Source: Myxococcus xanthus
Lineage (GTDB): Bacteria; Myxococcota; Myxococcia; Myxococcales; Myxococcaceae
Assembly: GCF_013116825.1 (NCBI RefSeq)
Contig: NZ_JABFNS010000072.1
Coordinates: forward strand, 1 to 45,391
Reading direction: 5' to 3'
DNA: 45,391 nucleotides
Shown: piece after piece, positions 16,979 to 25,590 of the stretch
Layout: each line of letters starts with the position of its first letter
How positions within the stretch are numbered: position 1 is the stretch's first letter
The notes under the pieces: model-generated
What the model saw: the letters and a program-made list of their open reading frames with translations, nothing else
Told to the model about the DNA's origin: nothing
Databases searched by the model: none
Program-made: the position numbers and the translations under genes

Positions 16979-17341
16979 TGGAGGCGGAGGGAATCGAACC
17001 CTCGTCCGAAAGCCGTCCGTTCTTCGACCCTACGTGCGTAGTCCGCGGTTTGCTACGTCCCTGAGGCTCCCACGGACGGGATACTCAGAGCCGGTCCTGG
17101 AAAGGTCTCGCCACCTCGGGTCCAGGCGCCCTCGGTAGCCAGCCTGCATTATGACGGTCTGTCCCAACCCCACAGGCCGAGGGCGGGGGGACCGCGCACT
17201 ATGGGCTGTTTTTAGGCAGCCAGCGCGAGCTCAACGTTGTCGTTGGCTTTTGTGTCTTTGCCGGGTTGAATTTACGAGCTACCTGACAAGCTCGGCACGC
17301 GTCTCGAACTTCATTGCCCCCGTCGAAACCAGGTCGCCCCC
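16979..17341 (-). ncRNA. ssrA: tmRNA (transfer-messenger RNA)
   Basis: The RNA rescues stalled ribosomes by acting first as alanyl-tRNA and then as an mRNA for a degradation tag. The 5' end reads GGGGGCGACCTGGTTTCGAC, the conserved tmRNA start, and pairs with CGCCTCC at the 3' end to form the acceptor stem, including the G3-U pair that specifies alanine. The 3' part carries the T-arm (GGGTTCGATTCCC). The tag frame (17247-17212) encodes ANDNVELALAA followed by TAA. After the discriminator A the genome reads CTG, so the CCA end is not encoded and must be added. The mature length is about 363 nt before CCA addition. The 3' end faces the DISARM block, the orientation expected if a mobile element had used ssrA as its attachment site. 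Confidence 0.97.
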
Positions 17342-17391
17342 GGTAGGTTCACTGCTGGTGACGCGGCCACTCACTGCGCCGCGTCTTCCTC

Positions 17392-17419
17392 ACATTAACC
17401 GCTGACGGGGCCGCGTCAA
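17392..17419 (-). promoter_or_regulatory. Sigma-70-type promoter of ssrA
   Basis: On the minus strand TTGACG (17414-17419) and TAATGT (17392-17397) are separated by 16 bp. Transcription would start near 17385, leaving a leader of about 45 nt for RNase P to remove before the mature tmRNA end. Confidence 0.75.
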
Positions 17420-17560
17420 TCCTCCTGAATGGCCGCGGACACACCTGGGCGCACGGCCGCAGACACTCCGCGCACAAGCCCCTCCCCCACCGAGCCAGCC
17501 GTCGTAGGGTCGCCTACCCGCCGGGTCCCGCTTCTTCCGCCCCGGCCACGAGGCACCTGA

Positions 17561-18922
17561 ATGAGACGACTGCTCCCCCTCCTTCTGCTCCTGCTGGGCA
17601 TCGCCCTGCCGGCCGCCGCCGCGCCCACCCCGGCGTCGGACGCGTTCCCGTACACCCTCCACACGGACACCCTGCCCAATGGCCTCACCGTGGTCCGCGT
17701 GCCCTACCCGTCGCGCGGCATCATCGCCTACGTCACCGTGGTCCGCGTGGGCTCGCGCAACGAGGTGGAGCCCGGCCGCACCGGCTTCGCCCACTTCTTC
17801 GAGCACATGATGTTCAAGGGCACGAAGACGCACCCGGAGGGCGAGCGCGAGCGCATCCTCGGGAACTTCGGCTACGACGACAACGCCTTCACCACCGACG
17901 ACATCACCCTCTACTACTCCTACGGCCCCACCGCCGGCCTGCCCCAGCTCATCGAAATCGAGGCGGACCGCTTCCGGAACCTGGAGTACAGCCAGCCGTC
18001 CTTCCAGACGGAGGCGCTCGCCGTGCTCGGCGAGTACCACAAGAACGCCGCCGCCCCCTTCCTCAAGATGGAGGAGGAGCTCAACGCCGCGGCCTTCACC
18101 CGCCACACGTACCAACACACCACCATGGGCTTCTACAAGGACATCCAGGCGATGCCCCAGGCCTATGACTACAGCCGCACCTTCTTCGAGCGCTGGTACA
18201 CGCCCGACAACACCCTGCTCTTCATCATCGGCGACTTCGACGACGCCAAGGTCATGGAGCTCGTGCGCCAGCACTACGGCCCCTGGGACCGCAAGGCCGC
18301 CCACGTTTCCGTCCCCGCCGAGCCGCCCCAGAAGGGCCCTCGCACCGCCCACATCGACTGGCCTCAGCCCACGCAGCCCCGGCAGGTGATTGCGTGGCGC
18401 ACGCCTGGCGCCGGCACCAGCCCGGCCGACGCCGCCATCCAGACGCTCCTCGTGGACTACCTCGCCGGCCCCACCAGCCCCGCCTACAAGACGCTGGTCC
18501 TGGACAAGCAGCTCGTGGAGTCCATTGGCAGCGACTACTCCGAGCACCGCGACCCGCACCTCTTCACCCTCACCGCCACCCTCAAGGACGAGCGCCACCG
18601 CGACACCGTCCGCAAGACGCTGCTCCAGGAGGTCAGCCGGCTCGCCGCTGGCCGCGTGGACGCCGCGCGCCTCAAGGCCATCCAGGACCACGCCCGCTAC
18701 GGCGCGCTCATGGCCCTGGAGACACCTCGCGACGTGGGCATCCAGCTCGGCTGGTACGCCGGCGTCACGGGCTCGCCGGACGGCTTCCAGCGCCACCTGC
18801 AGAGCCTGCCCAAGGTGACGCCCGCGCAGCTCTCCGACTTCACCAAGCGCTACCTCACCGCCAACAAGCTCATCCTGCTCAGCCTCACCCCCAAGACGGA
18901 CGCCCAGGGAGGGACGAAGTGA
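17561..18922 (+). CDS. M16 family zinc metallopeptidase, catalytic member
   Basis: The 453-residue protein starts with a signal peptide (MRRLLPLLLLLLGIALPAAAA) and is predicted to be periplasmic or secreted. The inverted zinc motif HFFEH lies at residues 78-82, with the downstream acidic zinc ligand expected in the TEALAVLGEY segment, so it should be an active pitrilysin-type peptidase. The second half has the usual structurally similar but inactive repeat domain. It overlaps the next gene by four bases (ATGA), and that gene encodes a degenerate M16 homologue. This catalytic plus non-catalytic pair is typical of bacterial M16B proteases, which work as heterodimers on unfolded peptides. The physiological substrate is unknown. 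Confidence 0.93.
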   Translation: MRRLLPLLLLLLGIALPAAAAPTPASDAFPYTLHTDTLPNGLTVVRVPYPSRGIIAYVTVVRVGSRNEVEPGRTGFAHFFEHMMFKGTKTHPEGERERILGNFGYDDNAFTTDDITLYYSYGPTAGLPQLIEIEADRFRNLEYSQPSFQTEALAVLGEYHKNAAAPFLKMEEELNAAAFTRHTYQHTTMGFYKDIQAMPQAYDYSRTFFERWYTPDNTLLFIIGDFDDAKVMELVRQHYGPWDRKAAHVSVPAEPPQKGPRTAHIDWPQPTQPRQVIAWRTPGAGTSPADAAIQTLLVDYLAGPTSPAYKTLVLDKQLVESIGSDYSEHRDPHLFTLTATLKDERHRDTVRKTLLQEVSRLAAGRVDAARLKAIQDHARYGALMALETPRDVGIQLGWYAGVTGSPDGFQRHLQSLPKVTPAQLSDFTKRYLTANKLILLSLTPKTDAQGGTK

Positions 18923-20535
18923 TGAAGACCCGAGCGCTCATGTCCCTCACCGCCCTGCTGGGGCTCGCCGGCTGCGCCACCACGCCAAAGCCGCCTCCCG
19001 ACGAGAATGCGCCGCCGCCCGCGGTGCCCGCCCAGGCGGCGGCGCCCGAGCCCGCTCCGCGGCCCGCGCGCCCGGAGGCCGTGCCCGCGACGCCGCTGCG
19101 CCAGCCCAAGCCCATGGAGCAGGTCGTCCTGGCGCGTCCGGACTCGCCCATCGTCTCCTTCCGGCTCGTGTTCCACACCGGCTCCGTGGACGACCCGAAG
19201 GGCAAGGAGGGCCTCACCGCCCTCACCGCGCAGCTCATGGCGGAGGGCGGCACGCAGAAGCTCACCGCCTCGCAACTGCTCGAAGCCCTGTACCCCATGG
19301 CCGCGGAGCTGGACGTCTTCGTGGACAAGGAGTTCACGACGTTGTCCGGCCGCGTCCACAAGGACTTCCTGACGCGCTTCCAGGACATCTTCACCGACGT
19401 GCTCCTGGCCCCGCGCCTGGACGCCGCCGAGTTGGAGCGCCTGCGCGCCAACGCCATCAGCGACGTGGAGAACGGCCTGCGCAGCGCCAATGACGAGGCG
19501 CTGGGCAAGGTCGCGCTGGACGCCCTGCTCTACCAGGGCCACCCCTACGCGCACTTCACGGGCGGCACCGTGCAGGGGTTGAAGGCGATTACGCTGGACG
19601 ACGTGAAGGCCCACGCCCAGCGCGTCTTCACGCAGGACCGGCTCGTCATCGGCCTGGCGGGCGCGGTGGATGACGCGCTGGCGCAGGCGCTCAGCGCGCG
19701 CCTGTCCGCGCTGCCCGCGAAGGGCGCTCCGCGCGTGGAGCTGCCCGCCGTGCCGACGACGGCCGGCCGCACCGTCATCATCCAGAAGCCCACGCTCTCC
19801 ACCGCCGTCAGCATGGGCTTCGTCAGCACCATCCGCCGCGGCGACCCGGACTTCTTCCCGGTGGCCTTCGCCATGTCCAACCTGGGCGAACACCGCCAGT
19901 CCATTGGCGTGCTCTTCACCGAGCTTCGCGAGAAGCGCGGCCTCAACTACGGCGACTACGCCTACGCCGAGCACTTCATCGAGTCACCCGGCACCACGTA
20001 CAACCGCACCAACATCGCGCGCACGCAGCAGGACATGTCCCTGTGGATTCGGCCCGTGGTGCCCATCAACGGCGTGTTCGCCACACGCGGCGCGGTGTTC
20101 TTCCTGGACCAGATGGTGAAGGAGGGCATCCCCCAGGAGCGCTTCGAGCTGATGCGCGGCTTCCTCCAGGGCTACACCCGCCTGTGGGAACAGACGGACC
20201 AGCGCCGGCTGGGCTACGCCATTGACGGGCTCTTCTACGGCACGCCCGACTTCCTGGAGCAGTACCGCCAGGCCATGTCGAAGATGACGCCGCAGTCCGT
20301 CCAGGAGGCGCTCCGCCGCCGCGTGCAGCCCGAGGCCCTCAACTTCGCCTTCGTCACCGAGGACGCGGAGGGGCTCGCCCAGATGCTGCGCTCCGGTGCG
20401 CCGTCGCCCATCACCTACGCGTCCCCCAAGCCGGAGGAGCTGCTGACGCAGGACCAGCGCATCTCCTCGTCCAAGCTGCCCCTGCGCCCGGAGGCCATCC
20501 AGGTCATCCCCGCGCAGCAGTTCATGGAGAAATAA
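18922..20535 (+). CDS. M16 family protein, lipoprotein without zinc motif
   Basis: The ATG overlaps the stop of the preceding protease (ATGA). The 537-residue product has a lipoprotein signal (LLGLAGC, Cys at residue 16) and a Pro/Ala-rich linker of about 60 residues. The M16 fold follows: FRLVFHTGSVDDPKGKEGLTALTAQLMAEGG occupies the position of the zinc motif but has no HxxEH. The C-terminal domain carries the conserved REKRGLNYGDYAY region, equivalent to the R-Y pair that binds substrate in M16 partners. It is therefore the non-catalytic partner, and lipidation would tether the pair to a membrane. Confidence 0.92.
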   Translation: MKTRALMSLTALLGLAGCATTPKPPPDENAPPPAVPAQAAAPEPAPRPARPEAVPATPLRQPKPMEQVVLARPDSPIVSFRLVFHTGSVDDPKGKEGLTALTAQLMAEGGTQKLTASQLLEALYPMAAELDVFVDKEFTTLSGRVHKDFLTRFQDIFTDVLLAPRLDAAELERLRANAISDVENGLRSANDEALGKVALDALLYQGHPYAHFTGGTVQGLKAITLDDVKAHAQRVFTQDRLVIGLAGAVDDALAQALSARLSALPAKGAPRVELPAVPTTAGRTVIIQKPTLSTAVSMGFVSTIRRGDPDFFPVAFAMSNLGEHRQSIGVLFTELREKRGLNYGDYAYAEHFIESPGTTYNRTNIARTQQDMSLWIRPVVPINGVFATRGAVFFLDQMVKEGIPQERFELMRGFLQGYTRLWEQTDQRRLGYAIDGLFYGTPDFLEQYRQAMSKMTPQSVQEALRRRVQPEALNFAFVTEDAEGLAQMLRSGAPSPITYASPKPEELLTQDQRISSSKLPLRPEAIQVIPAQQFMEK

Positions 20536-20557
20536 CACACGGCTGTAATCAGCAGTG

Positions 20558-20590
20558 CCGGGGGGTGGGTCATTTCCTTCCACCCTCCGG
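20558..20590 (+). terminator. Hairpin after the M16 pair (possible terminator)
   Basis: CCGGGGGGTGG pairs with CCACCCTCCGG over 11 bp (one G-U) with an 11-nt loop. It lies 22 bp after the M16 stop and 24 bp before the OmpA gene. There is no U-tract, so it may instead be a stabilising or leader hairpin. Confidence 0.45.
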
Positions 20591-20614
20591 AGTCGGGTGC
20601 TATGAGCCTGAGAC

Positions 20615-22534
20615 ATGCGAGGCTTCAGCTTGCGTGGTTCAGCCACCCGACTCGCCGTCCTGGGCCTGCTTCTGGCCTCGGTGGCTGCGCACGCCGACCA
20701 CGACCCGTTCGCCCGCGGATTCGACGCCGTTCCCGTCAAGGCCACCGCGGCTCAGCACAGCGGCATCGCGCTGGAAGGCACGAGCAACGCGCTGCCCGCT
20801 GGGAGCTTCCGCGCGGCGCTCTTGTTCGACTTCAACTGGCGCATCCTCGCCCTGAAGCTGGGCGACGAGAAGCTGGGCGACCTCTTGCCCTACCGGCTCG
20901 ATGCGCACCTGCTGTTCGCCTATCAGCTCCATGAGCGCTTGGAGTTGGCGGTGGACCTGCCCGTCACGCTGCTCCAGGGTGACAACTTCCAGTTGCTGCG
21001 CGACGCGCTGAACGCTCCCAACTTCCCGGGCGCCGCGGGCGTGGGCCGCACCACGCTGGGCGACATCCGCCTGCTGCCGCGCGTCCACCTGCTGGACCGC
21101 GAGACGTTCCCAGTGGGCGTGTCGCTCGTCGCCGAGGTCCGGCTGCCCACCGGCAGCGCCTCCAGCTTCACCGGCGAGCGCGGCGTGCTCTGGGCGCCTC
21201 GCATCGCGCTGGAGCAGCGGTTCACCGCCCTCCCCGTGCCCATCCGCGTGCTCGGCAACGTGGGCGTGCGGCTGCGGCCCCACGCGCAGTACCTCAACCT
21301 GCTCGTGGATGACGAGCTGACGCTGGGGGCGGGCGCCATCGCGGAGCTGCCCAACATGGGCCGCTTCACGGACGTGGAGGCCGTGGCGGAAATGCACCTG
21401 GGCACCCCGCTGGTGCGCCCCTTCAACTTCGACCAGGCCGACACGCTCAAGACGCCGTGGGAGGCGCTGGTGGGCGCCCGCGCCAAGGTCTGGGGCAACT
21501 GGGGCATGGAGCTCAACGTCGGCCGCGGCATCAACCTGTCCAGCGGCTACGGCCGCGAGGCCCTGCGGGTGATGTTCGCGGTGCGCTACGACGAGACGTT
21601 CATCGACTCGGACGGCGACGGCGTGCCCGACATCCGCGACCGCTGCCCCAACGAGCCCGAGGACATCGACGGCTTCCAGGACGGCGACGGCTGCCCCGAC
21701 CCGGACAACGACGGTGACGGCATCCCCGACGGCGAGGACGGCTGCGCCAACGAGAAGGGCCCCAAGCACACCAAGGGCTGCCCGGACCCGAACTACGACA
21801 CGGACGGCGACGGCGTCGTCGACGGCGAGGACGCCTGCGTCGACAAGCCGGGCCCCAAGTCCAACAAGGGCTGCCCGGAGGATGAGAACGACGCGGACGG
21901 CGACGGCATCCCCGATAAGCTCGACAAGTGCCCGGACAAGCCCGGCCCGAAGGACTACGACGGCTGCCCGGACACCGACGGCGACGAGGTGCCCGACAAC
22001 GAGGACGACTGCCCCGAGCAGTTCGGTCCGCCGGAGAACAACGGCTGCCCGTACGACTCGCCGCCGTATGTCGTCGTCGAGTCCGACCGCATCCGCATCA
22101 AGGGCAACGTGCTCTTCGAGACGGGCTCCGCCGTCATCCAGAAGCAGTCGTACCCGCTGCTGGATGAGGTGGCGACGGTGCTGCGGAAGAACCCGACGCT
22201 GGGTCCGGTCCTCATCGAAGGCCACACCGACAATCGCGGCTCGCGCGCCCTCAACATGGGCCTGTCCGACCGCCGCGCGAAGTCCGTGCTCGAGTACCTG
22301 GTGGCCAAGGGCATCGCGCGCAAGCGCCTCAGCTCCAAGGGCTTCGGCTTCGACAACCCGATTGCCACCAACGACACGGCGCTGGGCCGCGCGAAGAACC
22401 GGCGCGTCGACTTCCGGCTCGTGCGCGCCGAGGCGGAGACGGAGAAGAAGGAGACCGTGGTGCCGGCGGGTCAGCCGCCACCGCCGGGGACGACGCCGGC
22501 CAACGCGGCCCCGGGCAAGGACGGCAAGCAGTAG
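20615..22534 (+). CDS. OmpA-family outer membrane protein with thrombospondin type 3 repeats
   Basis: This 639-residue protein has a signal peptide (LAVLGLLLASVAAHA) and an N-terminal part of about 300 residues that looks like a beta-barrel or beta-rich transporter-like domain. Five or six Asp-rich thrombospondin type 3 repeats follow (DSDGDGVPDIRDRCPNEPED and copies), each with paired cysteines and calcium-binding DxDxDG loops. The C-terminal OmpA domain (NVLFETGSAVIQ, LIEGHTDNRGS, NRRVDFRLV) keeps the Asp and Arg that hold peptidoglycan diaminopimelate. It probably links the outer membrane to the cell wall through a calcium-stiffened stalk. The arrangement resembles myxobacterial TraB, but no TraA-like gene is adjacent, so I do not use that name. 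Weak ribosome-binding site; the ATG at 20615 fits the signal peptide. Confidence 0.9.
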   Translation: MRGFSLRGSATRLAVLGLLLASVAAHADHDPFARGFDAVPVKATAAQHSGIALEGTSNALPAGSFRAALLFDFNWRILALKLGDEKLGDLLPYRLDAHLLFAYQLHERLELAVDLPVTLLQGDNFQLLRDALNAPNFPGAAGVGRTTLGDIRLLPRVHLLDRETFPVGVSLVAEVRLPTGSASSFTGERGVLWAPRIALEQRFTALPVPIRVLGNVGVRLRPHAQYLNLLVDDELTLGAGAIAELPNMGRFTDVEAVAEMHLGTPLVRPFNFDQADTLKTPWEALVGARAKVWGNWGMELNVGRGINLSSGYGREALRVMFAVRYDETFIDSDGDGVPDIRDRCPNEPEDIDGFQDGDGCPDPDNDGDGIPDGEDGCANEKGPKHTKGCPDPNYDTDGDGVVDGEDACVDKPGPKSNKGCPEDENDADGDGIPDKLDKCPDKPGPKDYDGCPDTDGDEVPDNEDDCPEQFGPPENNGCPYDSPPYVVVESDRIRIKGNVLFETGSAVIQKQSYPLLDEVATVLRKNPTLGPVLIEGHTDNRGSRALNMGLSDRRAKSVLEYLVAKGIARKRLSSKGFGFDNPIATNDTALGRAKNRRVDFRLVRAEAETEKKETVVPAGQPPPPGTTPANAAPGKDGKQ

Positions 22535-22546
22535 CCCACGCGAGCA

Positions 22547-22576
22547 GGGGCGGAGCGCCCGTGAGGCGCCCGCCCC
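22547..22576. terminator. Bidirectional hairpin between convergent genes
   Basis: GGGGCGG and GCGCC pair with GGCGC and CCGCCCC: 12 bp with one bulged A and the loop CGTGA. It fills the 44-bp gap between the OmpA gene and the TPR gene, which converge. No long T-tract on either side, so factor-independent termination would be imperfect. Confidence 0.55.
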
Positions 22577-22578
22577 AC

Positions 22579-23448
22579 TCAGCGGACGGGCGCCACCCAC
22601 ACCTCGCCGACCCAGACCTGCTTGGGCGAGAAGCGGGCGCCTGTACACGCGACGGCGACGCGGCCCTCGCAAGGATTCACGTAGACGAACTTGCAGCTGC
22701 CAGCGTTCTTCAGCCACGGCTCCCGCTGCGCCTCGCAGACGTGTTCCTTGTAGTGGCACTCGTCGAGCAACTCGTTGCTCTCCCAGTAGAGGCAGTGCCG
22801 CTCCACCGGGGAGCCCCCATCCGCCGGCGAAGGCGCGTTGGGGCAGTACCCTGCCTCTCCACGCCGCATGGGGGCGGACGCGTCCTCCCGCGCTCCGGCC
22901 CCGTTGACGTGCATGTTGAAGCCCGTCTCCGTGTAGAACATCGGCGGTGTATCCGCGTAGACGGCCTCGAGGGGCGCCACCCATTCGCTGAGGCACGCCT
23001 GCAGCGCGGTGCCGCAGCTCGGCTCCGAGGAGGGCAGGTCCGCGCACGGCCCGGCGCCGCGGATGGCCATGTAGTGGCCCCTGGGCGTAGGCTGGTACTC
23101 CAGCGTCAGGGCTTCAGGCGTCACGTCATGGAACGCGGCGAGGTTGAAGTAGACGTTGGCGCGCGTCTTGGCGTCCGCGCCGCTCGCCTTGAGCGCGCGC
23201 AGGTAGACGGCCAGTGCCTGCTCTTTCCGGCCCTGCTTCTGGAGACACAGCCCCAGGTCCGCCAGCGTGGGGCCGTGCTCCGGCGCGAGCTTCGCGGCGC
23301 GCTCGAACAAGGGGCAGGCCTCGCCGAGCTTCTTCGCCCGGTAGAGCTTCGTGGCGCGCAGACGCAGCGCCTCAGCATCCTCCGCCTTCTTCGCGGCGGC
23401 ACCTTCCGGCGTGGCCGCGAGCAGGGACAGCGTCAGGAACCAGGACAT
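22579..23448 (-). CDS. Secreted TPR-containing protein of unknown function
   Basis: The 289-residue product begins with a short hydrophobic signal (MSWFLTLSLLAA). Residues about 20-120 form at least two tetratricopeptide repeats (ATKLYRAKKLGEACPLFERA, HGPTLADLGLCLQKQGRKEQ, then KASGADAKTRANVYFNLAAF). The remainder is cysteine-rich, with about ten cysteines (ADLPSSEPSCGTALQACL, RHCLYWESNELLDECHYK, HVCEAQ, GSCKFVYVNPCEG), suggesting a disulfide-stabilised extracytoplasmic domain. Its neighbour on the same strand encodes a thioredoxin-like protein that could handle such disulfides; this link is inference. I recognise no enzyme motif. Confidence 0.8.
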   Translation of the reverse strand: MSWFLTLSLLAATPEGAAAKKAEDAEALRLRATKLYRAKKLGEACPLFERAAKLAPEHGPTLADLGLCLQKQGRKEQALAVYLRALKASGADAKTRANVYFNLAAFHDVTPEALTLEYQPTPRGHYMAIRGAGPCADLPSSEPSCGTALQACLSEWVAPLEAVYADTPPMFYTETGFNMHVNGAGAREDASAPMRRGEAGYCPNAPSPADGGSPVERHCLYWESNELLDECHYKEHVCEAQREPWLKNAGSCKFVYVNPCEGRVAVACTGARFSPKQVWVGEVWVAPVR

Positions 23449-23473
23449 GTGAAATCCCCCCTGTATTCAGGCG

Positions 23474-24052
23474 TCAGGGCTGCTTCAGCGCGCGCTCGAT
23501 GCGGCGGCGGATGCCGTCCTCGGACAGCGCGCCGCGCTGCGCGTCCGTCACCTTGCCGTCGCGGTCCAGGAAGTAGAGCGTCGGCAGCGCGCTGACCTGG
23601 AAGGCCCGCGCCACGTCGTCGTCCGCGTACACCACGTACGGCGCCAGTTCCGGCAGGTGGTTGCGCATGAAGTCCTCCACCAGCTTGGGCGCGCGGTCGC
23701 CGTCATCCCGGCTGGCCGCCACGAAGACGAGCCCCTGCGGCTCGTACTCCTTGGCCAGCTTCACCAGCGCCGGCATCTCCTCACGGCACGGCGGGCACCA
23801 GGTGGCCCAGAAGTCCAGCATCACCACCTGGCCCTTCAGGTCCTCCAGCTTCATCGTGCCGCCACCATGGCGCGCCATCTCCATGCTCGGCGCGGTCGTC
23901 CCATCCGGCACCAGCCGGGCTCGTTGCGCTTCCAGAACGCCCAGGAACACCACGCCGCCCACGCCGAGCGCCCCCAGCAGTCCCAGTACCAGCTTCGTTC
24001 CGCCGCCCACCTTCTTCGGGGCCGGAGGCGGAGCTCCGATGCTATCCGTCAC
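23474..24052 (-). CDS. Membrane-anchored thioredoxin-like protein (TlpA/ResA type)
   Basis: The 192-residue protein has a cytoplasmic leader of about 18 residues, one membrane segment (residues about 21-40, LVLGLLGALGVGGVVFLGVL) and a periplasmic thioredoxin fold. The redox motif is WCPPC (Cys86 and Cys89) and the cis-proline loop is in VSALPTLYFLDRDG. TlpA/ResA-type proteins usually reduce disulfides outside the cytoplasm, for example in apocytochrome c or other secreted proteins. I chose the GTG at 24052, which overlaps the stop of the upstream gene (GTGA), indicating translational coupling; the ATG further upstream lies inside that gene. The partner substrates here are not known. Confidence 0.88.
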   Translation of the reverse strand: MTDSIGAPPPAPKKVGGGTKLVLGLLGALGVGGVVFLGVLEAQRARLVPDGTTAPSMEMARHGGGTMKLEDLKGQVVMLDFWATWCPPCREEMPALVKLAKEYEPQGLVFVAASRDDGDRAPKLVEDFMRNHLPELAPYVVYADDDVARAFQVSALPTLYFLDRDGKVTDAQRGALSEDGIRRRIERALKQP

Positions 24053-25125
24053 TCGAATCCACTCCTGGTCAGGCGGCAATGCACCCGCCGCAGCACCCAC
24101 CGCACACCCTCACGCGCCGCCGGGCGCCTCGCCACCCACGCCGCCACGTCAGGGCCCCACCGATAGTAGCCCCGGATGAACACCCGCCCCGGCGCGCTCT
24201 TCCGCAGCACGTCGTCGCGGTAGGCGCGGAAGGCCACGAGCTCCGGCGCGCCCTCGCCGAACGCCACCGTGGCCACGAAGCACGAGGACGCCGGGCTCAC
24301 CCACATGAGCCGCTGGTTGGTGAGGTTCACCACCGCCTTCAGCTCGCGCGCCTCCGTGTAGACGAACGCCAGCAAGTCGCGCCGCGCGGAGGGGAACTCC
24401 TGACCGCTGGCCTCCTCGAACTCGATGCGCGTGCTGCCCGTGGTGCCGACCTCGTCCACCGTGAAGAAGTACCGCTTGGAGCTGCGGCCGACCTCCACCT
24501 CCAGTCCGCGCAGCTCGCCGAAGTACGCCAGGAAGGGCGTGCGGCAGACCGGACAGATGAAGCGGTTGTAGGCGTGGCTGGTGAGGAACGCGTAGTCCCC
24601 CACCCGCTTGCAGCCCATGTTCGGGCACACCAGCTTCACGCTCGCCTGAGGCGCGGGCCGCGGGTCATAGCGCGACACACGCGAGCCCTTGTCGAACACC
24701 GGCGGTGGACGCGGCGGCGACGTCACCAGGTGGCGCGTCGGGTGCGCGGCGCGCTCCAGCTCCTGCGCCCGGCGCCAGGCCGTCTCCGCGGCCTCCAGAC
24801 GTCCGGCCGCGGTGTGGCAGAGCGCCTCGCCGTGGGCCAGCAGCGCGGCCACCAGCTTCTCCAGCGGGGCCACCGCCGAGACATCCCGCCCGGCGGCCAG
24901 CGCCTCCGCCAGCACCCGCTCGACTTCGGGGAGCAGGGCCTGAGCCGCCTTGCGGGAAGGGTCCTCCGCGCGGCGGTACACCGGCGGTTCGGGGATACGA
25001 ACGAAGAGGGCTGAGGCCGCCGCGCGCACCCGCTCCACCGCCGCGTCGCCACGCCCTACGTCCAACTGCGCCGCCCGCTCACGGGCCGCCTGAAAGAGTT
25101 CTTCGGGTTGCAAGCGCGCGGACAT
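24049..25125 (-). CDS. Zinc-ribbon protein with CFI-box C-terminal region
   Basis: The 358-residue protein has an N-terminal helical region (to about residue 150) and a central zinc ribbon (VCPNMGCKR, then FICPVCRTPF). A beta-rich domain follows, and then a C-terminal CFI-box-like segment: SSCFVATVAFGEGAPELVAFRAYRDDVLR. The CFI box (consensus CFIATAAYG plus a downstream FRDxxL) is a recurrent C-terminal module in bacterial proteins, probably involved in sorting or regulation. The ATG at 25125 is preferred because a G-rich ribosome-binding site lies before it; a GTG at 25137 is possible. It is coupled to the thioredoxin-like gene downstream, so the two products may act together. The function is otherwise unknown. 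Confidence 0.78.
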   Translation of the reverse strand: MSARLQPEELFQAARERAAQLDVGRGDAAVERVRAAASALFVRIPEPPVYRRAEDPSRKAAQALLPEVERVLAEALAAGRDVSAVAPLEKLVAALLAHGEALCHTAAGRLEAAETAWRRAQELERAAHPTRHLVTSPPRPPPVFDKGSRVSRYDPRPAPQASVKLVCPNMGCKRVGDYAFLTSHAYNRFICPVCRTPFLAYFGELRGLEVEVGRSSKRYFFTVDEVGTTGSTRIEFEEASGQEFPSARRDLLAFVYTEARELKAVVNLTNQRLMWVSPASSCFVATVAFGEGAPELVAFRAYRDDVLRKSAPGRVFIRGYYRWGPDVAAWVARRPAAREGVRWVLRRVHCRLTRSGFE

Positions 25126-25226
25126 TAAAGGCCCCACCCCGCGCTGTCAGCGCATTGGACACCGCGGCGGTCGGAAACTGGCCACGCCCTCCCCTTTGGT
25201 GTACGAAGAGGTAGGAGGCTGTGAGC

Positions 25227-25508
25227 GTGAACGCATTGAAGTTCATCATCTGGACGTGCTGTGCGGTGGGGCTCGGCGTCTTCCTGGCTTCGGGCAAGGT
25301 GGATGGCCGCACGCCCTTGAACCACATGGAGCGAGCGTGGAGCCGCTCGGTGGGCTCTTCCACGGTTGATCGGCTCAAGGACGGGCTGGAGGACGCGTAC
25401 GAGGACGCCAAGGACGCCGTCGCCGGAAACAAGGATTCGTCGCCTCGTGAGCGCATCAGCGCCGAGGACCGTGAAGCGGTGAACCGCATCATCGCGCAGA
25501 AGAAGTAG
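25227..25508 (+). CDS. Small single-pass membrane protein of unknown function
   Basis: The product, about 93 residues, has one hydrophobic helix near its N-terminus (FIIWTCCAVGLGVFLAS) followed by a basic stretch and a charged helical tail (LKDGLEDAYEDAKDAVAG). An AGGAGG ribosome-binding site ends 8 bp before the GTG at 25227; a GTG at 25221 is too close to it. It is divergent from the CFI-box gene and precedes the HtrA-like protease by 82 bp, so it may be co-transcribed with it. I do not recognise the family. Confidence 0.7.
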   Translation: MNALKFIIWTCCAVGLGVFLASGKVDGRTPLNHMERAWSRSVGSSTVDRLKDGLEDAYEDAKDAVAGNKDSSPRERISAEDREAVNRIIAQKK

Positions 25509-25590
25509 TTCGCCTCCGGGCCCGCTTCCCCTGGCCTCCCCTCCTCCTTAGTTTGCGCGGGAGGCGGCTGGTCGGGGTGGAGGCGGGGCC

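Noticed and set aside
17151-17405. A short + strand open frame over ssrA
   Set aside because: It lies entirely across the tmRNA and its promoter on the opposite strand, and the structured RNA explains the sequence.
20615-22534. TraB, the outer-membrane exchange protein of myxobacteria
   Set aside because: The OmpA domain fits, but no TraA-like receptor gene with a PA14-like domain is nearby; it is better left as a generic OmpA/TSP3 protein.
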